Source of the DNA: Micromonospora chaiyaphumensis
Lineage (GTDB): Bacteria > Actinomycetota > Actinomycetes > Mycobacteriales > Micromonosporaceae
NCBI RefSeq assembly: GCF_900091435.1
Contig: NZ_FMCS01000008.1
Span: 62,001 to 126,000 of the forward strand
Length of the DNA: 64,000 bases
Direction of reading: 5' to 3'
Program-made: the position numbers and the translations under genes
Notes under the pieces: generated by a model
Told to the model about the DNA's origin: nothing
Database searches by the model: none
What the model saw: the letters and a program-made list of their open reading frames with translations, nothing else
Shown: piece after piece, positions 36,406-44,907 of the stretch
Numbering within the stretch: position 1 is the first letter of the stretch
Layout of the letters: each line of letters begins with the position of its first letter

Positions 36406-37845
36406 GTGACTCAACCTCCCGACTCACCCGCGACAGCCGTCCAGGTCGAACGGTTCGGCTACCGGCAGGAACTGAACCGTACCCTCAGCTTCACCGACCT
36501 GCTCATCTACGGCCTGATCTTCATGGTGCCGATCGCACCCTTCGGCATCTTCGGCAGCGTGTACGCCGGCTCCGGCGGCATGGTCGCGCTGGCCTACCTC
36601 ATCGGCATGGTGGCGATGATGTTCACCGCCCTGTCGTACGCGCAGATGGTCCGGGCGTTCCCCATGGCCGGGTCCGTCTACACCTACACCGGCCGCGGCA
36701 TCGCGCCGCCCGTCGGCTTCCTCGCCGGCTGGGTGATCCTGCTCGACTACGTCCTCGTGCCCGGCCTGCTCTACCTGGTGGCCAGCGTGGCCATGCACTC
36801 CCTCGTGCCCGGCGTGCCGGTGTGGGTGTGGCTGGCGGCCTTCGTCGTGCTCAACACCGTCGTCAACTACTTCGGCATCCGGATGACCGCCCGGGTCAAC
36901 CGGGTGATGCTCGCCGCCGAGCTGGTCATCCTCGCGATCTTCCTGGTCGTCGGGGTGGTCGCGCTGGCACAGGGCAAGGGTGCGGGCTTCTCGCTCCGGC
37001 CGCTGTTCGACTCGGGCACGTTCTCCTGGCCGCTGGTCTTCGGCGCGGTGTCGATCGCCGTGCTCTCCTTCCTCGGCTTCGACGGGATCTCCATGCTGGC
37101 CGAGGAGAGCCGCGAGGAGGCCCGGCAGATCGGCCGGGCCATGGTCGCGGCGCTGCTGCTGGCCGGTGCCCTGTTCGTCGTGCAGACCTGGGTCGCGGCC
37201 CTGCTGGTGCCGGACGCGCCCGGCCTGCTCGACAACGGCGACCCGGAGGGGACCGCCTTCTACGACGCGGCCCGCGCGGCCGGCGGCGGCTGGCTGGCCG
37301 GGCTGACCGCCCTGGCCACCGCTATCGCCTGGGGCTTCGCCAACTCCCTGGTCGCCCAGGCCGCGACCTCCCGCCTGCTGTACGCGATGGCCCGCGACCG
37401 CCAGATGCCGCGCTTCCTCGCCCGGATCAACCCGAAACACAAGGTGCCCGCCAACGCCACCCTGCTGGTCGCCGCCATCTCCCTGGCGCTCGGCCTCTAC
37501 ATGGCCAGCCGGGACGACGGCATCTCGCTGCTGTCCACACTCGTCAACTTCGGCGCCATGACGGCGTTCCTGGCGCTGCACGTCTCCGTCGTGACCCACT
37601 ACGTGGTGCGCAACGGCAGCCGGGACTGGTTGCGGCATCTCGTGGTGCCGGTGATCGGATTCCTGATCCTGCTCTACGTCGTGATCAACGCCAAGGTCGC
37701 CGCCCAGGTGCTCGGCTTCGTCTGGTTGGGCGTCGGGCTGCTGGTCCTGGTGATCTTCTACCTGACGGGCCGGCGTCCCGAGCTCGCCGCGCTGGTCGAC
37801 GTCGCCCACGACAGCACCGACGAGCCGGTGAAGGAGCCGCACTGA
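36406..37845 (+). CDS. APC-family amino acid/amide permease
   Basis: A 479-residue permease of the amino acid-polyamine-organocation superfamily with 12 predicted helices. IAPFGIFGSVYAGSGGM in helix 1 and the GFDGISMLAEESREE loop are typical of this group. It imports an amino acid or small amide by proton symport. GTG at 36406 has AAGGAGG at ideal distance. The next gene, an amidase, overlaps its stop by one base (TGATG), so transport and hydrolysis of one substrate are probably coupled. Specific substrate unknown. Confidence 0.9.
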   Translation: MTQPPDSPATAVQVERFGYRQELNRTLSFTDLLIYGLIFMVPIAPFGIFGSVYAGSGGMVALAYLIGMVAMMFTALSYAQMVRAFPMAGSVYTYTGRGIAPPVGFLAGWVILLDYVLVPGLLYLVASVAMHSLVPGVPVWVWLAAFVVLNTVVNYFGIRMTARVNRVMLAAELVILAIFLVVGVVALAQGKGAGFSLRPLFDSGTFSWPLVFGAVSIAVLSFLGFDGISMLAEESREEARQIGRAMVAALLLAGALFVVQTWVAALLVPDAPGLLDNGDPEGTAFYDAARAAGGGWLAGLTALATAIAWGFANSLVAQAATSRLLYAMARDRQMPRFLARINPKHKVPANATLLVAAISLALGLYMASRDDGISLLSTLVNFGAMTAFLALHVSVVTHYVVRNGSRDWLRHLVVPVIGFLILLYVVINAKVAAQVLGFVWLGVGLLVLVIFYLTGRRPELAALVDVAHDSTDEPVKEPH

Positions 37846-38858
37846 TGACCGACGTGGTGAAGTACCGGCCGGAGCCGGACGAGCTGTCCTACACCTTCGG
37901 CGGGCGCGAGGCGGTGCTCCGGGTGCGCCCGGGCACGATCCTCGAGCTGTACACCGAGGACTGCTTCGGCGGGCGCGTCCGGAGCGTCGACGACCTGCCG
38001 TCGCAGGTCTGCGAGTTCCCCTACCTCAACCCCGTGACGGGGCCGATCCACGTCGAGGGGGCCGAGCCCGGGGACACCCTCGCCGTGCACTTCGTCGCCA
38101 TCGAGCCGGCCCGGGACTGGGCGGTGTCCACCACCTTCCCGCACTTCGGCGCGCTCACCGGCACGCACACCACGGCGACCCTGCACCCGCCGCTGGACGA
38201 GGTGGTCTGGCGGTACGACGTCGACGTCGCCGCCGGCACGGCCACGTACCGGGCCCGCCGGGGCGACTACAGCGTGGCGCTGCCGCTGGATCCGATGCAC
38301 GGCACGGCGGGGGTGGCGCCCGGCGCCTTCGAGGCGCGGATGACGATCACGCCGGACGCGCACGGCGGCAACATGGACACCCCGGAGCTGCGGGCCGGAG
38401 TCACCGCGTACTTCGGTGTGAACGTGCCGGGGGCGCTCTTCGCCCTCGGTGACGGGCACTGCCGGCAGGGCCACGGCGAGGTCTGCGGCACCGGCATCGA
38501 GGCGGCCATGAACACCACGGTCGTGGTGGACGTGATCAAGGGGGCCGGCACCCCGTGGCCACGGCTGGAGTCGGACGACGCGCTGATGTCCACCGGCTCG
38601 GCCCGCCCGCTGGAGGACGCCTACCGGATCAGCCAGCACGACCTGGTCACCTGGACCGCCGAGCTGGTCGGGCTGGACCAGCTCGACGCATACCAGCTCA
38701 TCAGCCAGGCCGGTGAGGCGCCGGTCGGCAACGTGTGCGACCCGAACTACACGATGGTGGCGAAGGTGGACAAGCGCTACCTGGGCGGGGCCGGCGCGTA
38801 CGACGGGGTGCACGGCCGGCTGCGCGAGACGGCCCGGCACTACCTGAGCCACCGCTGA
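37845..38858 (+). CDS. Acetamidase/formamidase family amidohydrolase
   Basis: A 337-residue cytoplasmic amidase of the FmdA/AmdA family releasing ammonia from formamide, acetamide or related short amides. Family landmarks include the N-terminal FGGREAVLRVRPGTILELYTEDCFGG barrel, NPVTGPIHVEGAEPGDTLAV, PDAHGGNMDTPELRAG, ALGDGHCRQGHGEVCGTGIE (metal-binding Asp/His) and NVCDPNYTMVAKV at the end. ATG overlaps the permease stop. The pair likely scavenges nitrogen or carbon from an amide. The divergent TetR gene may sense it. Confidence 0.92.
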   Translation: MTDVVKYRPEPDELSYTFGGREAVLRVRPGTILELYTEDCFGGRVRSVDDLPSQVCEFPYLNPVTGPIHVEGAEPGDTLAVHFVAIEPARDWAVSTTFPHFGALTGTHTTATLHPPLDEVVWRYDVDVAAGTATYRARRGDYSVALPLDPMHGTAGVAPGAFEARMTITPDAHGGNMDTPELRAGVTAYFGVNVPGALFALGDGHCRQGHGEVCGTGIEAAMNTTVVVDVIKGAGTPWPRLESDDALMSTGSARPLEDAYRISQHDLVTWTAELVGLDQLDAYQLISQAGEAPVGNVCDPNYTMVAKVDKRYLGGAGAYDGVHGRLRETARHYLSHR

Positions 38859-38868
38859 CCGGCGACGA

Positions 38869-38895
38869 GGCCGGCCGGGTCGTCCCCGGCCGGCC
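38869..38895. terminator. Bidirectional terminator between amidase and phosphoesterase
   Basis: A perfect 11-bp stem (38869-38879 with 38885-38895) with a TCGTC loop between converging genes. Confidence 0.75.
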
Positions 38896-38922
38896 CACCG
38901 TCCGCGGGGCCGCCGGGGCCGG

Positions 38923-39666
38923 TCAGCGGCCGTCGCGCGGGCCGAAGACGGTGAGCGCGTCGGCGTCCGAGTGGCGGGAGCGCAGGTACTCGTCGGCCCA
39001 GGCGGCGGCGTCCGGGAAGCCCGACTCGGCGGCCACCCGGGCGCAGGCCGCGTCCACGTCGTAGCCGGTCCGGCGCAGTTGGACGCCCGGTCCGAGCAGC
39101 GCCCACCAGGCACCCGCGCCCCCGTACGGCATGCCGACGCTGCCCGGGTTGACCACGAGCCGGCGGTCGACCAGCCGGGTGAACGGCATGTGGGTGTGCC
39201 CGCAGACCACCGTGCCCACCTCGGGCGGCAGCCCGGCGAAGACCTCGGCCCAGCGTTCCAGCCGGGAGTCCACCAGCACCACCTCCTCGTCGTCCCGGGG
39301 CGTGGCGTGGCAGAAGAGCACGTCGCCGAGGCCGGCGACCGGCAGCGTGACGGTCGGCGGGAGCCCGGCGAGCCGGGCCACCTGGTCGTCGCGGAGCTGG
39401 GTCGCGGCCCAGTCCGACACCTCGATCTTGGCCGGCCGCCCGGCCCGCGCCTCGACCAGCTCGCGGTCGGCGTTGCCGCCGACCCAGCACGCACGCTCGC
39501 CGAGCGCGGCGAGCAGGTCGAGCACCTCGACCGGCTGCGGGCCGGCGGCGATGTCGCCGGTGAGCACGATGAGGTCGGCGGCGGCCACGTCCGGCTCGGC
39601 CAGGACGGCTTCCAGCGCCGGCAGCGCGCCGTGGATGTCGGAGAGGACAGCTACCCGCTCGATCAT
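38923..39666 (-). CDS. YfcE-type cytosolic metallophosphoesterase
   Basis: A 247-residue calcineurin-like phosphoesterase without signal peptide. Motifs in order: VLSDIHGALPALEAVL, VLTGDIAAGPQP, GGNADREL (the GN(H/D) motif), FCHATPRDDEE and GHTHMPFTR, then NPGSVGMPYGG. This YfcE/MJ0936 class hydrolyses small phosphodiesters or mononucleotides; the natural substrate is usually unknown. The ATG at 39666 is the first methionine of the domain; longer frames extend into repeat-bearing non-coding DNA. It is the last gene of the inserted block before crp. Confidence 0.88.
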   Translation of the reverse strand: MIERVAVLSDIHGALPALEAVLAEPDVAAADLIVLTGDIAAGPQPVEVLDLLAALGERACWVGGNADRELVEARAGRPAKIEVSDWAATQLRDDQVARLAGLPPTVTLPVAGLGDVLFCHATPRDDEEVVLVDSRLERWAEVFAGLPPEVGTVVCGHTHMPFTRLVDRRLVVNPGSVGMPYGGAGAWWALLGPGVQLRRTGYDVDAACARVAAESGFPDAAAWADEYLRSRHSDADALTVFGPRDGR

Positions 39667-39721
39667 CGCCCCAGGGTGCGCCGCGCGGGGCGGGCTGGTC
39701 CAGCAATTCTGCGACCGGCAG

Positions 39722-39808
39722 AGACGGAACCGGCCCGGACCGCGGAACCACTGGGCCGGGCCGGGCCGCCGGGCCGCAGCGTCAGACGGAACCGGCCCGG
39801 ACCGCGGA
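39722..39808. repeat. 25-bp direct repeat in the phosphoesterase-crp gap
   Basis: The same 25 bases occur at 39722-39746 and 39784-39808, 62 bp apart. Each is followed by a GGGCCGGG-type sequence that can fold back on it. The second copy forms the crp terminator; the first is probably its decayed duplicate. Confidence 0.7.
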
Positions 39809-39823
39809 GGCGGACCGGGCCGG
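39792..39823 (-). terminator. Terminator of crp
   Basis: A 14-bp stem with one mismatch (39792-39805 with 39810-39823) and a GGAG loop, 17 bp past the crp stop. Confidence 0.7.
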
Positions 39824-39839
39824 GACGTCGGTGGAGGGC

Positions 39840-40517
39840 TCAGACCCGCGCGCGGCGGGCCAGGCGCTCCGGGTCGAGGATGATGATGCTCTTGCCGTCC
39901 AGCCGCAGCCACCCGCGCGAGGCGAAGTCGGCCAGGGCCTTGTTGACGGTCTCCCGGGAGGCGCCGACGAGCTGGGCGATCTCCTCCTGGGTGAGGTCGT
40001 GGGTCACCCGCAGCACGCCGCCGTCGCGGGTGCCGAACCGGCCGGCCATCTGGAGCAGGTTCTTGGCGACCCGGCCGGGCACGTCGGTGAAGATCAGGTC
40101 GGCCAGCGAGTCGTTCGTCCGGCGCAGCCTGCGGGCCAGCACCCGCAGCAGCTGCTCGGCGATCTCGGGCCGGTTGTTCAGCCAGGGCCGCAGCGCCTGC
40201 TTGCGCAGCCGGACCAGCCGGGTGTCGGTGACCGCCGTGGCCGTCGCCGTACGCGGGCCGGGGTCGAAGAGCGACAGCTCGCCGACCATGTCCGACGGGC
40301 CCATCACGGCGATCAGGTTCTGCCGGCCGTCCGCCGCGCGGCGACCCACCTTGATCTTGCCGGACAGGAGGATGTAGAGACTGTCACCGGGCTCGCCCTC
40401 GTTGAAGACGACCTCGCCCTTACGGACCTCGATCGTCTCCATCTCCTTGGCGAGCGCCTCGGCAGCCTCCGGGTCGACACCCTGGAAGATCCCGCTGCGG
40501 GCCAGTACCTCGTCCAT
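39840..40517 (-). CDS. crp: Crp/Fnr-family cAMP-responsive regulator
   Basis: A 225-residue dimeric regulator. The cyclic-nucleotide domain (about 8-120) carries GEPGDSLYILLSGKIKV and the phosphate-binding cassette GELSLFDPGPRTATATA; the long dimerisation helix follows. The winged helix (DLTQEEIAQLVGASRETVNKALADFASRGWL) matches the actinobacterial Crp/GlxR recognition helix (RETVNKAL). It is the counterpart of Rv3676 by sequence and place. GGAGGTG stands just before the ATG at 40517. TAGACT at 40592-40587 (minus strand) may be its -10 box. Ligand cAMP could come from the cyclase encoded at 17.4-21.0 kb. Confidence 0.95.
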   Translation of the reverse strand: MDEVLARSGIFQGVDPEAAEALAKEMETIEVRKGEVVFNEGEPGDSLYILLSGKIKVGRRAADGRQNLIAVMGPSDMVGELSLFDPGPRTATATAVTDTRLVRLRKQALRPWLNNRPEIAEQLLRVLARRLRRTNDSLADLIFTDVPGRVAKNLLQMAGRFGTRDGGVLRVTHDLTQEEIAQLVGASRETVNKALADFASRGWLRLDGKSIIILDPERLARRARV

Positions 40518-40735
40518 CGCGCACCTCCGCTTGCGCGTGCCGTCCGTCGGCCGGGTCCGCCGTCCGCTGATCCCTCGCGCGCCGCCAGTCTAGGCGCACA
40601 TGAGCGGGAATCAGAGGTGCACCCCTGGAATCTTGATCGTTGGGCGTAACCTGCCCGACCCGCTCAACGACTAGGATCCCGGCTCCGGTGCGGGTGGGCA
40701 CCACCCGTCCCACCTGTGATCGTAGGGTGACCGGC

Positions 40736-41398
40736 GTGCTGAGCGAGCCGTTCCTGACGACCCGGCCCGAGGACGGGTCGGACATTCCGCTGCTGGTCTG
40801 GCGGGCCGAGGCGCCGCTGCTGGCGGTCGGCTCCGCCCCGCTGGGCGGGGGGATCGGCGTACGCGGATGGGTGGTCAACGCGACCGTGCCGATGTCGTAC
40901 GACCGGGAGGACCCGGCCGCCCACCTGACCGAGCTGGCCGACGGCCTCGGCCTGGCGGGGCCCGGCGTCGGGCTGCTGACCGGGGTCGACGTGACCGAGG
41001 TGGTGGCCCGGACGGACGGCGGCGTGCGGGTCTGGGCGACCGTCGGCCTCGGCATGCCGGTCTGGGCCGCCGCGCCCGCGCCCGCCACACCCGCCCAGCG
41101 GGTCGGCACGGTCAACATCGTCGTGTACGTGCCGGCCCGGCTCGGCGACGCCGCCCTCGTCAACGCGGTGGCCACGGCGACCGAGGCGAAGGCCCAGGCG
41201 ATCTGGGAGCTCGGGTTGCCGGCCACCGGCACCCCCACCGACGCGGTCACCGTGCTCTGCCCGGCCGACGGCGAACCGGCGCCGTACGGCGGCCCCCGCT
41301 CGGCCTGGGGTGCCCCGCTGGCCCGGGCCGTGCACGCGGCCGTCCTGGCCGGCGGCGCCGGCACGGTCGTGCCCTGGTCCCACCGGGTTGCGGGCTGA
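40736..41398 (+). CDS. cbiZ: Adenosylcobinamide amidohydrolase (CbiZ)
   Basis: A 220-residue CbiZ-family enzyme, which cleaves the aminopropanol tail of adenosylcobinamide to make adenosylcobyric acid, allowing salvage of incomplete corrinoids. Supporting segments are LLAVGSAPLGGGIGVRGWVVNATVP, GVGLLTGVDVTEV, GTVNIVVYVPARLGDAALVNAVATATEAKAQ and TGTPTDAVTVLCP. TAGGGT at 40723-40728 precedes GTG at 40736 by seven bases: leaderless. No other cobalamin gene and no B12-riboswitch-like leader lie nearby, so it stands alone between crp and capA. Confidence 0.85.
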   Translation: MLSEPFLTTRPEDGSDIPLLVWRAEAPLLAVGSAPLGGGIGVRGWVVNATVPMSYDREDPAAHLTELADGLGLAGPGVGLLTGVDVTEVVARTDGGVRVWATVGLGMPVWAAAPAPATPAQRVGTVNIVVYVPARLGDAALVNAVATATEAKAQAIWELGLPATGTPTDAVTVLCPADGEPAPYGGPRSAWGAPLARAVHAAVLAGGAGTVVPWSHRVAG

Positions 41399-41484
41399 GC
41401 GTGGACCGGCCCTCGCCCGGCCGACAGGTTTTCCGACCGATCGGCCCTCGTCGCCGCGTTCCCGGGACGGTAGCGTCGCCCACG

Positions 41485-42687
41485 ATGTACGCTCCCGCCC
41501 GCTCCGTGCCTCGTTCCCGCCGCCGCCGCTCCGCCGTCCCCGGCGGGCGCCTCGCCGCCGCCCTCGGCGCCGTGCTGGTCGTCCTGCTCGCCGCCGGCTG
41601 CGGCGACGCCGGCTCCGGCGACGGGCCGCTCTGGCAGGCGGGTCAGGGTGGTGGGTCGACCGCGTCCGGGGCTCCGGTCGAGGGCGACCAAGCCGCCGCG
41701 CCGGGCGAGGCGACCGAGAAGTCGATCTCGCTGACCGCGACCGGCGACGTGATCATGGGCAACGCCCCGTCCCGGCTGCCGGCCAACGGCGGGAAGGGCT
41801 TCTTCGACGACGTCAAGGCCGCGCTCAAGGGCGACCTCGTGATGGGCAACCTGGAGGAGCCGCTCACCGACGACACCGGCGCCGGCAAGTGCGGCCCGAA
41901 GCCGAAGAACTGCTACCAGTTCCGGGCGCCGCCGGGCTGGGCGGCGCACCTGCGTACGGCCGGGTTCCAGCTGCTCAACCAGGCCAACAACCACGGCTAC
42001 GACTACGGCCAGCAGGGCTACGAGAACACCCAGTCGGCGCTGGAGGCGCACGGGCTCAAGCACACTGGCGCGCCCGGCGAGATCACCGTGGTCGACGTCA
42101 AGGGCATCAAGGTCGCGGTGGCCGGCTTCTCGTCGTACCCCTGGTCGAACAGCCTTGTCGACATCGACGCCGCGAAGCAGGTCATCACCATGGCCAAGGG
42201 GATGGCCGACCTGGTCGTGGTGCAGGTGCACATGGGCGCCGAGGGCGCCGACCGCAGCCACGTGAAGCCCGGCACCGAGATGTTCTTCGGCGAGAACCGC
42301 GGCGATCCCATCCGCTTCTCCCACGCCGTGATCGACGCCGGCGCCGACCTGGTGATCGGCCACGGCCCGCACGTGCTGCGCGGCATGGAGTTCTACAAGG
42401 GGCGGCTGATCGCCTACAGCCTGGGCAACTTCGCCGGCGGCGGGAAGTCGCTGAACAGCTCGGGCCGCCTCGGCTGGGGCGGCGTGCTGAAGGTCTCGCT
42501 GACCGCGGAGGGCCGCTTCGTCGGGGGCCAGTTCACCTCGACCCAGATGAACAGCGTGGGCCGGCCGGCCGTCGACGGGCAGGACCGGGGGCTCGGGCTG
42601 GTCCGCGAGATGAGCCGGGCCGACTTCCCGGAGACCGGCGCGCGACTCGACGGGTCCGGCAAGATCAGCACTCCGGCGGGTGGCTGA
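41485..42687 (+). CDS. CapA-family lipoprotein
   Basis: A 400-residue exported lipoprotein of the CapA/PgsA superfamily. The signal carries RRRR, a hydrophobic core and the lipobox LLAAGC (Cys near 34). The calcineurin-like domain shows SLTATGDVIMGN, NLEEPLTDD, NQANNHGYDYG (metal), VVQVHMGAEG and VIGHGPHVLRGMEFY. CapA in Bacillus helps make poly-gamma-glutamate capsule, but most actinobacterial members have no such operon and none is seen here; the role is probably phosphoesterase-like and unknown. TAGCGT at 41471-41476 suggests a nearly leaderless transcript with ATG at 41485. Confidence 0.88.
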   Translation: MYAPARSVPRSRRRRSAVPGGRLAAALGAVLVVLLAAGCGDAGSGDGPLWQAGQGGGSTASGAPVEGDQAAAPGEATEKSISLTATGDVIMGNAPSRLPANGGKGFFDDVKAALKGDLVMGNLEEPLTDDTGAGKCGPKPKNCYQFRAPPGWAAHLRTAGFQLLNQANNHGYDYGQQGYENTQSALEAHGLKHTGAPGEITVVDVKGIKVAVAGFSSYPWSNSLVDIDAAKQVITMAKGMADLVVVQVHMGAEGADRSHVKPGTEMFFGENRGDPIRFSHAVIDAGADLVIGHGPHVLRGMEFYKGRLIAYSLGNFAGGGKSLNSSGRLGWGGVLKVSLTAEGRFVGGQFTSTQMNSVGRPAVDGQDRGLGLVREMSRADFPETGARLDGSGKISTPAGG

Positions 42688-42749
42688 GCCGCACCGCCGC
42701 CCGCGTGGGCCTCGCCGGGACGTCGTCCCCGCGACGTAGGCTGGCCGGC

Positions 42750-43529
42750 GTGACCACGCGCTCCCCCGAGACCGACCTCGGCCGCACGCGCCGCGCCCGC
42801 CGGATCGGCCGGGTGCTGACCGAGACCCACCCCGATGCGCACTGTGAGCTCGACCACTCCAACGCGCTGGAGCTGGCCGTCGCCACGATCCTGTCGGCGC
42901 AGTGCACGGACAAGAAGGTCAACGAGGTCACCCCGAAGCTGTTCGCCCGCTACCGCACGGCGGCGGACTACGCCGGGGCCGACCGCGCCGAGCTGGAGGA
43001 GCTGATCCGGCCCACCGGCTTCTACCGCAACAAGACCAGCTCACTGATCAACCTGGGCCAGGCCCTCTGCGAGCGCTACGACGGCGAGGTGCCCGGCAGG
43101 CTGGCCGACCTCGTCACCCTCCCGGGGATCGGGCGCAAGACCGCCAACGTGATCCTCGGCAACGCCTTCGACGTCCCCGGCATCACCGTCGACACCCACT
43201 TCCAGCGCCTCGTGCAGCGGTGGCAGCTGACCACCGAGACCGACCCGGTCAAGATCGAGCACGCGATCGGCGCGCTCTACCCGAAGCGCGACTGGACGAT
43301 GCTGTCGCACCGGATCATCTTCCACGGCCGGCGGGTCTGCCACGCCCGCAAGCCGGCCTGCGGCGCCTGCACGCTGGCGAAGCTCTGCCCGGCGTACGGC
43401 ACCGGGCCGACCGATCCGGTGGCCGCGGCCAAGCTGCTCAAGGGCCCCCGCGCCCGGGACCTGGCGGCGGCCGTCGGCATCGACCCCGACCTGGTGCCGC
43501 AGCAGGCGGTCGCGGCGGAGGTGCCGTGA
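42750..43529 (+). CDS. nth: Endonuclease III
   Basis: A 259-residue DNA glycosylase/AP lyase removing oxidised pyrimidines. The helix-hairpin-helix LPGIGRKTANVIL includes catalytic Lys130, and VDTHFQR supplies Asp148. The C-terminal [4Fe-4S] loop has Cys197, 204, 207 and 213 in C-x6-C-x2-C-x5-C spacing. A 35-residue tail follows the cluster. TAGGCT at 42737-42742 ends seven bases before the GTG at 42750, so it is leaderless. The stop overlaps the next GTG by four bases: nth, the thioredoxin-like gene and the NUDIX gene form a coupled operon, as in Rv3674c-Rv3672c. Confidence 0.96.
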   Translation: MTTRSPETDLGRTRRARRIGRVLTETHPDAHCELDHSNALELAVATILSAQCTDKKVNEVTPKLFARYRTAADYAGADRAELEELIRPTGFYRNKTSSLINLGQALCERYDGEVPGRLADLVTLPGIGRKTANVILGNAFDVPGITVDTHFQRLVQRWQLTTETDPVKIEHAIGALYPKRDWTMLSHRIIFHGRRVCHARKPACGACTLAKLCPAYGTGPTDPVAAAKLLKGPRARDLAAAVGIDPDLVPQQAVAAEVP

Positions 43530-44131
43530 CCCGTCGGCTCGCGTACCTGTTCGTCCCGCTGCTGCTCGCGGTGGCCGGCTGCACCGGCACCACCGACGAG
43601 CCGGCGGGCCCGCCGCCGGCCACCCGGGCCGAGCGGCCCTCGCCGTTCGCCGACTGCGCCCCGCTGACGGCCGCCGCACCGTCCTCCGGCCCGGCCCCGG
43701 CCGGCGTCTCCGGCGACCCACTGCCCGACCTGACCCTCTCCTGCTTCACCGGCGGTACCCCGGTCAATGTGCGCGACATCCGGGGGCCGGCGGTGATCAA
43801 CGTGTGGGCGTCCTGGTGCCCGCCGTGCCGCAAGGAGCTGCCCGCCTTCCAGCGGCTCAGCGAGCGGGCCGACGGCCGGTTCCAGGTGATCGGGGTCAAC
43901 AGCCGGGACAGCCGCGGCGGGGCGCAGTCCATCGGCGAGGACTTCGGTGTCCGGTTCCCCATGCTGGTCGACCAGGGCGACGCGTTCGAGCGGGCGCTCG
44001 GCCGCAACGCCTTCCCGCTGACCGTCCTGGTCGACGCCGAGGGGCGGATCCGGCACACCGACTCGACCGGCGCGCTGGACGACGCCCGGCTGGCCGAGCT
44101 GGTCCGTACCCAGCTCGGGGTGCGGCTGTGA
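43526..44131 (+). CDS. TlpA-like thioredoxin lipoprotein
   Basis: A 201-residue exported redox protein. The lipobox LLAVAGC puts the lipid on Cys19. After a Pro/Thr linker, the thioredoxin fold shows INVWASWCPPCRKELPAF with active-site Cys98/Cys101 and the cis-Pro loop NAFPLTVLVD. It should reduce disulphides or supply electrons outside the membrane (cytochrome c maturation or oxidative folding). Two extra cysteines (near 44 and 73) precede the domain. Counterpart of Rv3673c. Both ends overlap neighbours by four bases. Confidence 0.92.
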   Translation: MTRRLAYLFVPLLLAVAGCTGTTDEPAGPPPATRAERPSPFADCAPLTAAAPSSGPAPAGVSGDPLPDLTLSCFTGGTPVNVRDIRGPAVINVWASWCPPCRKELPAFQRLSERADGRFQVIGVNSRDSRGGAQSIGEDFGVRFPMLVDQGDAFERALGRNAFPLTVLVDAEGRIRHTDSTGALDDARLAELVRTQLGVRL

Positions 44132-44820
44132 CCCGACGGCCGCCGGACTGGCTCGACCCGCTGCTCGGCCGGCTCGGCAGCGCCCGGGCCGAGGACTTCA
44201 CCCGGCTCACCACCCCGGAGAGCGGCGGCCGGGAGAGCGCCGTGCTGGTGCTGCTCGGCGAGGAGCCGGGCACCGGCCCGGACGTGCTGGTCCTCCAGCG
44301 GGCCGCCACGCTGCGCAACCACGCCGGGCAGCCGGCCTTCCCGGGCGGCGCGGCCGACCCGGAGGACGCCGACGCCCGAGCCACCGCGCTGCGCGAGGCG
44401 AACGAGGAGGTGGACCTCGACCCGGCCAGCGTGACCGTGCTGGCCGAGCTCCCCAAGCTGTGGATCCCGGTCAGCGACTTCGTGGTCACGCCGGTGCTCG
44501 CCTGGTGGCACGACCCGCACCCGGTGCACCCGCGCGAGCCGGCCGAGGTGGCGCACGTCGCGCGGCTGCCGGTCGCCGAGCTGGTCGACCCCGAGAACCG
44601 GATGCGGGTACGCCACCCGAGCGGCTGGATCGGCCCGGCCTTCTCGGTGCGCGGCATGCTGGTCTGGGGCTTCACGGCGGGGGTGCTGAACACCCTGCTG
44701 GAGATGGGCGGCTGGGCCCGCCCCTGGCCGCGTTCCCGGGTGGTGGAGCTGCCGCCGCCCGGCGCCGCCCCGGCCCCCTCGGCCGGCACCGACGCGGTCG
44801 ACGAGAGCCCGGTGCGCTGA
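44128..44820 (+). CDS. NUDIX hydrolase, CoA pyrophosphatase type
   Basis: A 230-residue NUDIX enzyme. The UPF0035 signature LRNHAGQPAFPGGAAD precedes the NUDIX box (AFPGGAADPEDADARATALREANEEVDL), with REANEE binding metal. This pattern indicates hydrolysis of CoA or its derivatives into 3',5'-ADP and phosphopantetheine. A C-terminal hydrophobic stretch (GMLVWGFTAGVLNTLLEM) and Pro/Ala tail are present. GTG overlaps the previous stop. Counterpart of Rv3672c; the next gene is marP. Confidence 0.92.
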   Translation: MTRRPPDWLDPLLGRLGSARAEDFTRLTTPESGGRESAVLVLLGEEPGTGPDVLVLQRAATLRNHAGQPAFPGGAADPEDADARATALREANEEVDLDPASVTVLAELPKLWIPVSDFVVTPVLAWWHDPHPVHPREPAEVAHVARLPVAELVDPENRMRVRHPSGWIGPAFSVRGMLVWGFTAGVLNTLLEMGGWARPWPRSRVVELPPPGAAPAPSAGTDAVDESPVR

Positions 44821-44856
44821 CCCGGCCGCGATCACCGGCGCGGATCCGGAGGTCAC

Positions 44857-44901
44857 GTTCAGCGAGCGGTCAGCCTCTTGCGGGCACGGTGCCCGTACCC
44901 T
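44857..44901 (+). promoter_or_regulatory. marP promoter with two 11-bp-spaced TCAGC repeats
   Basis: GTTCAGC at 44857-44863 and GGTCAGC at 44868-44874 are direct repeats in an 11-bp step. A TACCCT -10-like box at 44896-44901 is six bases before the GTG. The tandem layout resembles binding sites of OmpR/PhoB-family response regulators; a related array precedes ftsH. Confidence 0.5.
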
Positions 44902-44907
44902 GGGGGC

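Noticed and set aside
40711..40735. Full Crp site upstream of cbiZ
   Set aside because: Only the TGTGA half matches; the other half (GGTGA) departs from TCACA, so I list it only as a hint.
41485..42687. Capsule or poly-gamma-glutamate operon
   Set aside because: Only CapA is present; no ligase or partner genes lie nearby.
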